Positions 1-7,804 of a stretch of DNA of 27,265 bases are shown here, in pieces. The notes below the pieces were generated by a model. That model saw nothing but the letters and a program-made list of their open reading frames with translations. It ran no database searches and had not been told where the DNA came from. Numbering within the stretch: position 1 is the stretch's first letter; every line of letters begins with the position of its first letter. The position numbers were made by a program, and so were the translations under genes. Source of the DNA: a virus; IMG/VR virus record IMGVR_UViG_3300030107_007911, positions 1-27,265 of that record; one strand, given 5' to 3'.

Positions 1-1691
1 CCGTCTGCGAGATCTTTTATACCACCACCTAATTTAGAAAGTCTGTCTGCATTAATGGATGTATCTTTAGATATTTCTGCAAATACATGGAGAGGGCCTT
101 TTTTCTCACTACCAAATAAACTTCCAATTGCATTACCAATTCCTCCAGCTAGATCTGCAATTCCTCCTGCAGCTCTACCACCAGCAAATGCTAGCATTCC
201 AGTACCAAGATCAAAAATACCTTTTCCTATTTGTGCAAGTTTATCACCATCAATACTTTCCATTTGTTTCATTGTTTCCCCAGCGAATCCACCAAGAAAA
301 CCACCAATACCTTTACCAATGTTTGTAAGGAGTGTTGCCAAACTTCCACCAACATTATCTCCACCTAATTTTGCAATAAAGTCTGCTGCTAAGATTGGTA
401 ACATAAAAGCAGCAATACCAGCACCGATTGCACCCATACCAATTGGAACACTTATGAGAGCCGCAGGCCCAAGAGCAGCTCCAAGAATACTACCTGCTAT
501 TATTAATCCACCAAGAGCAGTAAGTCCAATTCCATCAAACGCACCCATGAAGTTTTTCAAAAGAGTTGCAACACTACTCCCATCTATTGAACCTAATGCT
601 TCTAATCCTCCAACTTTTGCAAGACCATCAGCTAAAAGAAGACCAACAGAAAATCCAGCGATACCAATACCAATTGCTGTCATTCCTGCTGCTAAACCAA
701 TTGCACTTTTTATGTCTTTAATTCCAAGTTTTGTTGCTATTCCTGCAAGAGCAACAATTGATCCCAGCCCTATCGCAATCTCTGGTGTTATTGCAGAGAA
801 AAATCCTTGTAGTAAATTTGTAAGTGCACTAAAATCTATTGCTCCCATTGCTGAAACACCAAAATCAACAAGTTTAGAACCCAATAATATACCACCAGCG
901 AAACCAGCAATACCAGCACCGATTCCTGTCATCATTGTAGCCATTTCACGGCCTTTGACCTTAAATCCAGCCAATAATCCAGCAATTGTAGCAAGAACAC
1001 CCACCCCAGCAGCAGTTTCTGGTGTCATTGCACCAAAAAAACTATTCAATAAAGTAGCAAGAGCTCCTCCATCTAATCCACCTAATGTTGACAAGCCAAA
1101 CTGAGCAATTCCAGAACCTAATAATATACCACCAGCAAATCCTGCAATACCAGCACCCATTGCTGTCATCATTCCAGCAAACATTAATGGTTTAACTCTG
1201 AACCCAGCCAATAAGGCAGCTATTGTAACTAGTACACCCATCTTTGCAGCGTTTTCTTCACTAAATGCATCAAAGAATGTAGAAATGATACCTACTAAAA
1301 CTTTAGGATCTCCACCTATTAATTCTGCAATTTTAGATGCACCACCTAATGCTATAACAAAACCACCGATACCAAGACCAAGAGCTATCATACCTTTTCC
1401 AAATCCCATGGCAAGGCTTCCAACTGCTTTTCCAATTACACCCACTCCTGCACCAATACCACCAAGAAGACCTGCAATAAGTCCACCAGATTTTTTATCT
1501 TTAGCAGTTGCAGCACCAAAACCTTTATTAAGAGTATTTAAAATACCTTGAAAGATACCTTTTTGTTCTGCATCGGCACGAGCCTTTTCATCCGCAGCTT
1601 CAACATCTGCCGCAGATTTTGGTGGATTTTTAATGGTATCTTCAACCGATTTTAATGAATCAACTACATCATTTAAATTTTTTTCAGCCAT
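1..1691 (-). CDS. Probable tail tape measure protein (Gly/Ala-rich repeats), C-terminus beyond window
   Basis: Seen: an open minus-strand frame of 563 codons from ATG at 1691 to the left edge, no stop. It starts MAEKNLNDVVDSLKSVEDTI, has a charged N-terminal region of about 65 residues, then a long very hydrophobic Gly/Ala/Ile/Leu-rich body. The body has about five related units of roughly 79 residues, each with a core like GAGIAGFAGGILLGS. Tape measure proteins run inside the tail tube and set its length; hydrophobic, repetitive helices and a position directly after tail-assembly chaperone genes are typical. Here the gene follows a gp26-family gene with a probable -1 frameshift, the canonical context. 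No clear sequence match to T4 gp29 is recognised, so the role is inferred from composition and position. There is no strong Shine-Dalgarno before the ATG. An alternative is another membrane-like virion protein, for example one ejected with the DNA. The antisense strand shows long proline-rich open frames that are shadows. Confidence 0.6.
   Translation of the reverse strand, partial: MAEKNLNDVVDSLKSVEDTIKNPPKSAADVEAADEKARADAEQKGIFQGILNTLNKGFGAATAKDKKSGGLIAGLLGGIGAGVGVIGKAVGSLAMGFGKGMIALGLGIGGFVIALGGASKIAELIGGDPKVLVGIISTFFDAFSEENAAKMGVLVTIAALLAGFRVKPLMFAGMMTAMGAGIAGFAGGILLGSGIAQFGLSTLGGLDGGALATLLNSFFGAMTPETAAGVGVLATIAGLLAGFKVKGREMATMMTGIGAGIAGFAGGILLGSKLVDFGVSAMGAIDFSALTNLLQGFFSAITPEIAIGLGSIVALAGIATKLGIKDIKSAIGLAAGMTAIGIGIAGFSVGLLLADGLAKVGGLEALGSIDGSSVATLLKNFMGAFDGIGLTALGGLIIAGSILGAALGPAALISVPIGMGAIGAGIAAFMLPILAADFIAKLGGDNVGGSLATLLTNIGKGIGGFLGGFAGETMKQMESIDGDKLAQIGKGIFDLGTGMLAFAGGRAAGGIADLAGGIGNAIGSLFGSEKKGPLHVFAEISKDTSINADRLSKLGGGIKDLAD
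380..1400 (-). repeat. Tandem ~79-residue hydrophobic repeats in the probable tape measure gene
   Basis: Repeat cores fall near 1390, 1160, 925, 685 and 440 (minus strand), a period of about 237 nt. The pair at 1120-1176 and 883-940 is very similar at DNA level, implying recent duplication. At protein level each unit carries a Gly-rich hydrophobic segment (GIGAGIAGFAGG type), then a polar segment (such as ALTNLLQGFFSAITPE) and a further hydrophobic helix. Confidence 0.75.
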
Positions 1692-1711
1692 CTGTATCTT
1701 TATTACTTGGT

Positions 1712-1912
1712 TTATTGAATTTTACTTTTACGATTTTGTTCTTCAATCTTAGCATTTTCTTCATTTACCCATTGCATAAGTAATTCTGAATATAGTGTTC
1801 TTTCGTAGGGCAACATATCCTCGATTTCCGTCAAACTCCATTTATGGTGTTGTATCATTGCAAAATTTTGTAAATAATACGCTTCAAGTGAGTTATGACT
1901 TAGGCAGATGCG
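1712..1912 (-). CDS. -1 frameshift extension of the gp26-family protein (GT-like tail assembly chaperone part)
   Basis: Seen: reading one base back after the TTC codon at 1914-1912 opens 66 sense codons before TAA at 1714-1712, filling almost the whole gap between the gp26-family gene and the tape measure gene. The extension starts RICLSHNSLEAYYLQNFAMI and continues with HHKWSLTEIEDMLPYERTLY, then a charged helical end. The only internal ATG (1858) would give 48 residues and has no Shine-Dalgarno in front, which favours expression by frameshift. The fused product would be about 299 residues. Known: in most long-tailed phages the gene pair before the tape measure makes two proteins through a programmed frameshift (lambda gpG/gpGT) and chaperones the tape measure. 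Inference: this is the same arrangement in a T4-like phage. It could instead be a separate small gene with a weak start. Confidence 0.7.
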   Translation of the reverse strand, partial: RICLSHNSLEAYYLQNFAMIQHHKWSLTEIEDMLPYERTLYSELLMQWVNEENAKIEEQNRKSKIQ

Positions 1913-2610
1913 AAAAAAGAAGCTAACCCCTCTAAAGTTTCCTTTTCAGTATTCCCACACTTTGGACAAGTGTATTCAATGTCTTGTTTCATTTTTGGTA
2001 AAGATTCATAATAATCTTGAATCTTTTTAAATTGTCCAGAATTTAGTGAATTTAAAAATTCATCTAACTCTTCTCTAGTATGATCTTGAGCAGAAAATAC
2101 ATCTGCACCTTGGATAATTTCAACTAAACATTCTCTAACTATCTCCATAACCAAATCCACTTGATTTTTATTTCCAGCCCCGATTAAGTTATCTATACTA
2201 GGAGGTTTTAAACGAATTGAAATATCATCTGTTATGTTTACTAAATCAGATATGTTTTCATTTCTAACTATTTCTACTTTAGAAAGATCTACATCAAGTT
2301 TAATAGTTTCACCACATTTTTTACATTCAAATGAAATTGAACTTATATCACCAACTGCTTTTCCTCTAATATTAAGAAAAAGATACTCAAGATCAATCAT
2401 TGAAATTTTATTGACATTAAAACCCTCAGTTGTTACGCACTGAGTTATTATTTGTTTTATTGCCTTTATCATCTCCTTTTCATCTTGTCCTTCTAGAGCC
2501 ATAAGAAGAATTTTTTCTTCTTTAACTAAAAAAGGTCTGTATTCAATCTTTTCACTAGATGATGGTAATTTTAAATCATATAGTATAGTATTTAATTTTG
2601 GCAAAGCCAT
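1900..2610 (-). CDS. gp26: gp26-family baseplate hub / tail assembly protein (T4_baseplate family)
   Basis: 236 residues from ATG at 2610, chosen because an AGGAG Shine-Dalgarno (+ strand ctcc at 2617-2620) sits just upstream; an upstream in-frame TTG at 2628 has no such support. The N-terminus (MALPKLNTILYDLKLPSSSE, then YRPFLVKEEKILLMALE) is the signature of the T4 gp26 family. Two CxxC pairs, C96/C99 and C215/C218, look like a zinc ribbon near the C-terminus. In T4, gp26 is annotated as a baseplate hub component of 208 residues. Its place just before the probable tape measure gene, and the slippery site four codons from its C-terminus, suggest that in this phage it acts as a tail assembly chaperone like lambda gpG. 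Family assignment is firm; the chaperone role is inferred. Confidence 0.82.
   Translation of the reverse strand: MALPKLNTILYDLKLPSSSEKIEYRPFLVKEEKILLMALEGQDEKEMIKAIKQIITQCVTTEGFNVNKISMIDLEYLFLNIRGKAVGDISSISFECKKCGETIKLDVDLSKVEIVRNENISDLVNITDDISIRLKPPSIDNLIGAGNKNQVDLVMEIVRECLVEIIQGADVFSAQDHTREELDEFLNSLNSGQFKKIQDYYESLPKMKQDIEYTCPKCGNTEKETLEGLASFFASA
1912..1918 (-). promoter_or_regulatory. -1 programmed frameshift slippery heptamer TTTTTTC
   Basis: On the minus strand the codons TCT-TTT-TTC contain T-TTT-TTC in the X-XXY-YYZ register for simultaneous -1 slippage of two tRNAs. It lies four codons before the zero-frame stop (1902-1900). The -1 frame stays open for 66 codons. I did not find an obvious strong downstream pseudoknot or an upstream internal Shine-Dalgarno by eye. 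Confidence 0.65.
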
Positions 2611-2644
2611 AATATTCTCCTTTTTCAAACCATTATTTTATATT

Positions 2645-3238
2645 TTATAAACTACCAGATAAAGCTCCTAGTAAAATACCATTTGTAGTACCCAATGCAT
2701 TCCACCTTCTATATTTAAATGTTACAGGAAGTCTTAATACTTCATTTCCTCCTGTATGACCCAATGCAACTTCACCAACAGCAGATGGATATGCATCTAC
2801 TAATTCTATGTTATAACTTGACCTTGCATCTGCTTGAGAAAAACTAGTTGCATCATTAGATAATCTAGATATTTTAATTGCTCCAACATAATCATTATAA
2901 TAACTTGGATTATTAGTAATAGGATTTATAATATTTGCTTGCCATGAGTCAAAAAATTCTTTTACGCGAAAAGCATCATCTAAAATAAATGATAATGCAG
3001 ACTCTGTGAATGTTTCTCTGTAAGCTATTTCTCTTGGTGGGCCGTGTATGTCCTGTGGATTAGTTGCTATACCTTTAGTTGGAAGTGAAACGGATTCACA
3101 CAAGTATTGTAATGTATTTGGCATATTTACTGGAAATGGAAAATTAGGAGCTTCGATTAATACATTATATCTATTTCCTTTGGCAAATTCACCAACAGTT
3201 GCTTTTAATTTTTCTATACTAAATTGAGTTTGTGCCAT
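2645..3238 (-). CDS. Tail-tube-fold baseplate protein, gp54/gp19-like
   Basis: 197 residues. The C-terminal half (YNIELVDAYPSAVGEVALG, then VLRLPVTFKYRRW) has the closing strands typical of T4 tail-tube-fold proteins (gp19, gp48, gp54). The segment AFRVKEFFDSWQANIINPIT resembles the gp54 region in which a Trp-containing helix is followed by 'DPVTG'. In T4, gp54 sits on gp48 and starts polymerisation of the gp19 tube. Since a gp48 is present across the divergent promoter, gp54 is the most natural role, though this protein is shorter than T4 gp54 (320 residues) and nearer gp19 in size (163). The ATG overlaps the stop of the upstream gene (TAATG, 1-nt overlap), so translation is probably coupled. 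It could instead be a second tube protein or a gp3-like tube terminator. Confidence 0.5.
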   Translation of the reverse strand: MAQTQFSIEKLKATVGEFAKGNRYNVLIEAPNFPFPVNMPNTLQYLCESVSLPTKGIATNPQDIHGPPREIAYRETFTESALSFILDDAFRVKEFFDSWQANIINPITNNPSYYNDYVGAIKISRLSNDATSFSQADARSSYNIELVDAYPSAVGEVALGHTGGNEVLRLPVTFKYRRWNALGTTNGILLGALSGSL

Positions 3239-3828
3239 TAATAGAATTTCTTACTGTCATTCCAGACAGTTCTTGTACTTTCTTTTTGAAATCTTTCAAC
3301 TGGTAGGAATATTGCTATTTCCCACTCGTCTGCGTTTATCCTCACAGTATTTGAACGAACATTAGAACCAAGATATCTTTTTACACATGGAACTGCTCTA
3401 CCAAATCCTTTTAATATATCATATGTTAATTTTAATCTTGTAGTTTCATCATACTTTTTATTAGTTGCATATCTTTTTAATTGATCCATAAGAACTGCTC
3501 GTTCTCTTGGTGGAATATAATGTAAATTTAAACCATAAAATCCACCTTTAGCTTTTTCAAATGGAAACACTAAAGGGTACATATCCCAATAAGGTAACTT
3601 CTTAGCGAACTTTGGATCATACTTATAGAACAACATTTTTCCAAGTGTCGCACTACCTTCTTCTTGTCTTCTAAGAAGTTGGTTTGGAGTTACTGCTCTC
3701 ATTTGAGCACTTGCACTTGCCTGTCTTACTTTTTCCTTAAACCAATCTCCAGCTGCTCTAGCTTTTGCACTAGCTGCACTTGTCTTGATTGATTGTTTAA
3801 GTGTATCTAAAAAACTTTGTTCAGCCAT
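3238..3828 (-). CDS. gp2: Probable gp2-like DNA end protector / head completion protein
   Basis: 196 residues. The first 60 are Ala/Lys/Arg-rich and probably helical (ASAKARAAGDWFKEKVRQAS); the conserved-looking core is LFYKYDPKFAKKLPYWDMYP followed by LVFPFEKAKGGFYGLNLHYI and RAVLMDQLKRYAT. I associate this core with the gp2 family of T4-like phages, from memory of family style and not from an alignment. T4 gp2 binds packaged DNA ends and protects them from RecBCD; it is 274 residues, so this one is shorter. Synteny helps: in T4 the order is 3-2-4-53, and here gp4 lies 4 nt upstream in the same operon. The protein is basic, fitting DNA contact. If gp2 is wrong, it is still a conserved T4-like virion or head-completion protein. 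Confidence 0.5.
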   Translation of the reverse strand: MAEQSFLDTLKQSIKTSAASAKARAAGDWFKEKVRQASASAQMRAVTPNQLLRRQEEGSATLGKMLFYKYDPKFAKKLPYWDMYPLVFPFEKAKGGFYGLNLHYIPPRERAVLMDQLKRYATNKKYDETTRLKLTYDILKGFGRAVPCVKRYLGSNVRSNTVRINADEWEIAIFLPVERFQKESTRTVWNDSKKFY

Positions 3829-3832
3829 AATA

Positions 3833-4252
3833 CTAATATTTAGTTAAATCTTGTTCAGTTAATATTTTCCAGTTCCAACCTTTGTTTTCACAGTAAGACA
3901 TTGCTGCTTTCCACTTAGCTTCGTTAACTCCCCATGTTCTAACTTCTCTAATATACCTTCTTTTATTTGATTTCAATTTGGGTGGTTTGGTTTGAACTTT
4001 AGGTTTAATTTCTATGAGTGTTTCACCTTGAGTAGTCTTTACCCAAAAGTCAGGAAAATAACGATGCACCTTACCATCAATGGGAGAGCGATATGGAATT
4101 ACTATTTCCTCACTTGACCATTTCAAAACATTATCTCTGCCGTCACAATATTTCATAAAGGTAAGTTCAAGTTTAGAACGATATACAATTTTCCTATAAT
4201 CACCTTTATATTTTGAAATATTTTTTGGTCTAAAAAATCCTTTATACCTCAT
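3833..4252 (-). CDS. gp4: Head completion protein gp4 (nuclease-fold)
   Basis: 139 residues from ATG at 4252; the longer reading from TTG at 4285 adds eleven residues that do not look like the family, whereas MRYKGFFRPKNISKYKGDYR matches how T4 gp4 (150 residues) begins. gp4 joins the filled head late in assembly and is needed for head-tail joining. The protein shows the restriction-endonuclease-like core: E29 in YRSKLEL, D68 in HRYFPDFW, and E81-x-K83 in LIEIKPK, so the PD...ExK active-site residues are intact. A Lys/Arg-rich stretch follows. It is the first gene of the minus-strand operon and diverges from gp48. The + strand late promoter box overlaps its first codons. Assignment is firm; the start is very likely. 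Confidence 0.88.
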   Translation of the reverse strand: MRYKGFFRPKNISKYKGDYRKIVYRSKLELTFMKYCDGRDNVLKWSSEEIVIPYRSPIDGKVHRYFPDFWVKTTQGETLIEIKPKVQTKPPKLKSNKRRYIREVRTWGVNEAKWKAAMSYCENKGWNWKILTEQDLTKY

Positions 4253-4259
4253 ATAAATA
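4252..4259 (+). promoter_or_regulatory. T4-type late promoter box TATAAATA driving the plus-strand baseplate operon
   Basis: Exact TATAAATA, the consensus -10 element read by the T4-type late sigma factor gp55. The transcript would start near 4266 and give a leader of about 53 nt before gp48. The box overlaps the start codon of the divergent gp4 gene. Confidence 0.7.
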
Positions 4260-4318
4260 TGTAGTAACGGCACAAAATCGCCCAAATAAAAATTATCAAG
4301 TTATAAGAAAGTAACATA

Positions 4319-5251
4319 ATGTCAAATGGAGATCCACTATTAACTCAGCAACCAGTTCAACAACAAATTGAAGAAAATTCAGCTGATACAGGACAATTAT
4401 TCAAATATCCACCAGGCGTGGGGGGTACTGGTACGGAATATCCTCATTACATAAAATTTACTGCAAAAAGATCATATACTTCATCTACACAAGGTAGAAG
4501 GGGTACAGAAAATGGAGAAGTTGTTTTGTATATGCCTCCCGATGCCTTGAAAACAGCATACACTCAATCCATTGGTGATGTAGAACTGGGTGGTTTTATT
4601 GCGTTAGCTAATCAAGACCTTGCTGGTGCTGGAGATGCATTAGCAGCAGGTGATATTACTGGGGCTATGAGAGCAGCTGGTGTGATAAAAGGAAATGTTG
4701 CAGGTGCTGATAAACTTAGTGTTGCTAAAGATTTTGGTAAGGTAGCCGTAACTGAATTTGGTAAAAGAGCATCTGCCTTTGCTGGTGCTGGAGCTCAAGC
4801 AGTGTCACGAGCAACAGGACAAATTTTAAATCCACATAAAGCAGTTGTGTATCAAGGGCCTGGCGGGTTTCGTACTTTTAGTTACACTTTTATATTAATT
4901 CCACGATCAGCTGAAGAAGCTAAAGAAATTTATAATATAGTTAGATTTTTTAAGATAAGAATGCATCCCGGCACTGGTGCACAACAACAAATTAACTCTT
5001 CTGTTACTTTAACATATCCAGACGAATTTTCAATAAGATATTATGTTAATAATAAAGAAGCAACTGGTGAAGATCCTAGTAAACCACTATTTAAAATTCA
5101 TAATTGTTTCTTGGAAAGTTTTAATGTAGATTATGCAACTTCTGGTTTAACTTCTTTTACAGATGATAATCAACCATTAACCACTACAATATCATTATCA
5201 CTTAAAGAGACACAACTTCTTACTAAAAGAGATATAAGGGCGGGGTATTAA
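4319..5251 (+). CDS. gp48: Baseplate tail tube cap gp48
   Basis: 310 residues; T4 gp48 has 364. gp48 caps the gp27 hub and, with gp54, forms the platform on which the tail tube grows. Matching landmarks: a low-complexity middle (residues about 95-175, rich in Ala/Gly), then GGFRTFSYTFILIPRSAEEA, equivalent to the T4 'FTWDLTPRSTEDL' strand and helix, and a C-terminal block FKIHNCFLESFNVDYATSG ending in TISLSLKETQLLTKRDI, equivalent to T4's 'EITMREIITLNRASLYTG' end. It is the first gene of the plus-strand operon behind a TATAAATA late promoter, followed 1 nt later by gp53. The Shine-Dalgarno is weak (AAGAAAG). The gp48 call over gp54 rests on the C-terminal pattern. Confidence 0.75.
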   Translation: MSNGDPLLTQQPVQQQIEENSADTGQLFKYPPGVGGTGTEYPHYIKFTAKRSYTSSTQGRRGTENGEVVLYMPPDALKTAYTQSIGDVELGGFIALANQDLAGAGDALAAGDITGAMRAAGVIKGNVAGADKLSVAKDFGKVAVTEFGKRASAFAGAGAQAVSRATGQILNPHKAVVYQGPGGFRTFSYTFILIPRSAEEAKEIYNIVRFFKIRMHPGTGAQQQINSSVTLTYPDEFSIRYYVNNKEATGEDPSKPLFKIHNCFLESFNVDYATSGLTSFTDDNQPLTTTISLSLKETQLLTKRDIRAGY

Positions 5252-5252
5252 T

Positions 5253-5834
5253 ATGTCAGAATTTTTTGCAAATTATCCAAGAATAGCTTATGACATAAGT
5301 GGTAATAATTCTACAGTTCCAGACTTTACTGTTGCTGTAAATTTGATGATTAGAAATAAATTAAAAGATGCTGCTGTAGATGATGTAACAGTCTTTTATC
5401 CTTATGTTGTTCCAGAGGGTATGCGACCAGATGTTCTTGCTTATCAATATTATGGATCTACCATTTATACTTGGACAATATATCTTGTAAATAATATAGT
5501 AGATCCATATTACGAGTGGCCACTTAGTTACAAAGATTTAAGAGCATACATTATACAAAAATATGGTTCAATAGAAATAGCTCAAAGTCAAGTTCATCAT
5601 TATGAATATATTGCAAGAGCTAGAGTTGAACAAACAAAACTTGATGATGCGGTTCCAGAGTATACATTAGAAATTGATTATCAAACTTATACAGGAACAG
5701 AAGATGATGAGAGAAAAATAGTCTATGCATATGGATATGAACAAGATTTGAATGAATCAAAAAGAGAAATTCAGCTAATTGATGCTCAATTCATACAAGG
5801 TATTCAAGATGAAGCTAGAGGATTATTTAGATAA
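5253..5834 (+). CDS. gp53: Baseplate wedge protein gp53
   Basis: 193 residues, close to T4 gp53 (196). gp53 is the last wedge subunit and links the six wedges around the hub. The diagnostic stretch lies at residues 55-105: EGMRPDVLAYQYYGSTIYTW, then YLVNNIVDPYYEWPLSYKDL, parallel to T4's 'RPEELANAIYGN...YW...DPYYGW'. The N-terminal FFANYPRIAYD is also typical. It is translated from an ATG just after the gp48 stop, and its own stop overlaps the next start (TAATG), so the three genes are probably translationally coupled. Confidence 0.9.
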   Translation: MSEFFANYPRIAYDISGNNSTVPDFTVAVNLMIRNKLKDAAVDDVTVFYPYVVPEGMRPDVLAYQYYGSTIYTWTIYLVNNIVDPYYEWPLSYKDLRAYIIQKYGSIEIAQSQVHHYEYIARARVEQTKLDDAVPEYTLEIDYQTYTGTEDDERKIVYAYGYEQDLNESKREIQLIDAQFIQGIQDEARGLFR

Positions 5835-7801
5835 TGGCTGATCCAATATTAACTGAACAAGAGAAAAAAACTGCATTTAATCCTGAGAGTCAACCATCTA
5901 TAGTTGGTGATTTTAAAATTACTAAGATGGTGTTAACATCTGCAAATGTTGATATAGATACTGGATCTGGTGCTAATGTTTTAGATCTTCTCACAAGTGT
6001 TTGGCACCAATTAAATTTATATGAAGATATATATTCTCCAATTGTCTCTGGTGATATTACATTTACTGATACTGTAGGTTTAATAGAATCTTTTCCTATT
6101 ATTGGAGAAGAAATATTAGAACTTTCTTTTTCTACTGCTGGAGCTACTGCTGCGCCTATTCCTGTATCTAATGCACCTGTAGAACTTAATGCTGCACCAC
6201 AACCAGCAGATGCACCAAAAGAAATAATTAATCGTTTTAGAGTTTACAAAGTAGATCCACCAATTCAAGTGACAGATAATTCTAGAACTATTAAATTATA
6301 CTTTGTAACAGATAGTCAATTTACAAATTTGTTATCAAAAGTTAGAAGAATTTATCCAACAAAAGAAAATATTAGAGGAACACAAACACCTATTACTGAT
6401 AAACCTTACACTCTTGCGGATATAGCAAGAGACATATTTCTTGATTATTTTATTAAAGATAAAAAACCAATAAGACAACCTAAAGCAAGAAAACCATTTT
6501 TGGTTGAACCCACGAGATTTCCAGTTGAAGTAGTAATTCCAAATATGAATCCTTTTAGAGCTATAAATTTTTTGGCTTCAAAAGCAGTTTCTGCAAGTAC
6601 ACTAACAAAAGGTGCAAATTTTGTATTTTACCAAACTCTTCAAGGATTTAGATTTGTTTCTATAGAAACTCTCATGTTAGGTGGTTTTAGATTGTTCAAA
6701 GAAAAAGACCCTACTGAGATAGAGAAAGAATTACCTCACTTACGCGTAAATGCTGTTTTAAATGATGCTAAAAATGATGGTTCTTCACATATTCCAGTAT
6801 TTAAAAATGATCCTGAGCCCCAAGAAAATATAAAACCATTTGTTGCTTCTTATAAGTATATACCAGCAAATATGGGAGAAAATAAAAATGATTCGTATGA
6901 AGCAGTGACCAGTTTTAGATTAGTAGATTCTTTTGATACAATGAAAAATTTGACATTAGGTATGTACGCAAATCGTATTATTACTCATGACCTTATCCAA
7001 ATGAAAGTAGATCGAAGAGAATTTCATTATGTTACACCACCTAATAAAATTACTGTAAAAGATCTATCAACCAATACTTTTTCATCTACAACAAATAAAG
7101 AAAAAGGTGATCCAGAAAAAACACAATTTGATGCATCTGTTTCAACTGAAAGTGGTAGACTATGTTCAGACAATGCTGATTTTTTGGGTAGACCCGAAAC
7201 ACACATATCACTAGTTCCATCAAATGCTGGACAAGGAGCATATCTTAATAATGGGCCAATAAAAAGAGTTACTATAGGAAAAGATAATGAAAAAGTAGTT
7301 AAAGAACAAAAAACTCTAGGATCTGATGGTCATCCTATAAGTGAAGATATAAAAGAAAATCACGTTGAAGATGTTTTGGCTAGAAGAATATCTCAAAGAC
7401 TACAACTTGATAGTGTCAAATTAAATTTTACAGCTCCTGGCGACTCTGCAAGAGAAGTTGGTGATTTAATTTCATTTGATTATCCTACAGAAAATCCAGA
7501 AGTGTCTACCACATCTGGTCGAGGAGCTGGTCATAAGTATTATAGTGGTAAATTTTTAATTACTGCATTAAGACATAAAATTACACAAGATGAATACACA
7601 ATGCATGTTGAGGCAATTAAAGATGGATACAAGTCTGCAGTATCTTCTGGATTTGAAGCAAAAGAACCAATCATACAAGTACCAAACCCTATTACTGGAT
7701 TACCATTAACAAAAGAAGAACTGCAGGCATCTGCGGATGAGTATACTGAAAATAGACTTGAAGACTTTGCAAAAACAGGAAACGCAAGTAGAGGATTTTG
7801 A
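5834..7801 (+). CDS. Baseplate hub protein, gp27-like
   Basis: 655 residues. The N-terminal region (GDFKITKMVLTSANVDIDTG, then LNLYEDIYSPIVSGDITFTD and SFPIIGEEILELSF) has the pattern of the first tube-like barrel of phage hub proteins of the gp27/gpD group. The central part (residues about 190-290, including NPFRAINFLASKAVSA) resembles the helical lid between the barrels, and the C-terminal part (GDLISFDYPTENPE, KYYSGKFLITALRHKITQDE) the final hub strands. gp27 is a trimer joining the sixfold tube to the threefold gp5 spike. Supporting context: it stands directly before the gp5-like spike gene with only 3 nt between. It is much longer than T4 gp27 (391), mainly through the region at residues about 300-520. 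Role inferred from pattern and position. Confidence 0.62.
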   Translation: MADPILTEQEKKTAFNPESQPSIVGDFKITKMVLTSANVDIDTGSGANVLDLLTSVWHQLNLYEDIYSPIVSGDITFTDTVGLIESFPIIGEEILELSFSTAGATAAPIPVSNAPVELNAAPQPADAPKEIINRFRVYKVDPPIQVTDNSRTIKLYFVTDSQFTNLLSKVRRIYPTKENIRGTQTPITDKPYTLADIARDIFLDYFIKDKKPIRQPKARKPFLVEPTRFPVEVVIPNMNPFRAINFLASKAVSASTLTKGANFVFYQTLQGFRFVSIETLMLGGFRLFKEKDPTEIEKELPHLRVNAVLNDAKNDGSSHIPVFKNDPEPQENIKPFVASYKYIPANMGENKNDSYEAVTSFRLVDSFDTMKNLTLGMYANRIITHDLIQMKVDRREFHYVTPPNKITVKDLSTNTFSSTTNKEKGDPEKTQFDASVSTESGRLCSDNADFLGRPETHISLVPSNAGQGAYLNNGPIKRVTIGKDNEKVVKEQKTLGSDGHPISEDIKENHVEDVLARRISQRLQLDSVKLNFTAPGDSAREVGDLISFDYPTENPEVSTTSGRGAGHKYYSGKFLITALRHKITQDEYTMHVEAIKDGYKSAVSSGFEAKEPIIQVPNPITGLPLTKEELQASADEYTENRLEDFAKTGNASRGF

Positions 7802-7804
7802 TAT

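Noticed and set aside
55-1104. Long plus-strand open frame (349 codons, Pro/Ala/Ile-rich), and a similar one at 1285-1551
   Set aside because: Antisense shadow of the Gly/Ala-rich minus-strand tape measure frame; the Pro-rich, repetitive composition is what complementing GGT/GCA codons gives, and no ribosome binding site supports it.
2611-2628. Extension of the gp26-family gene from TTG at 2628
   Set aside because: The region contains the Shine-Dalgarno (AGGAG) of the ATG at 2610, whose product begins with the expected MALPKLNT.
4253-4285. N-terminal extension of gp4 from TTG at 4285
   Set aside because: The added eleven residues do not fit the family, and the ATG at 4252 matches the normal gp4 start.
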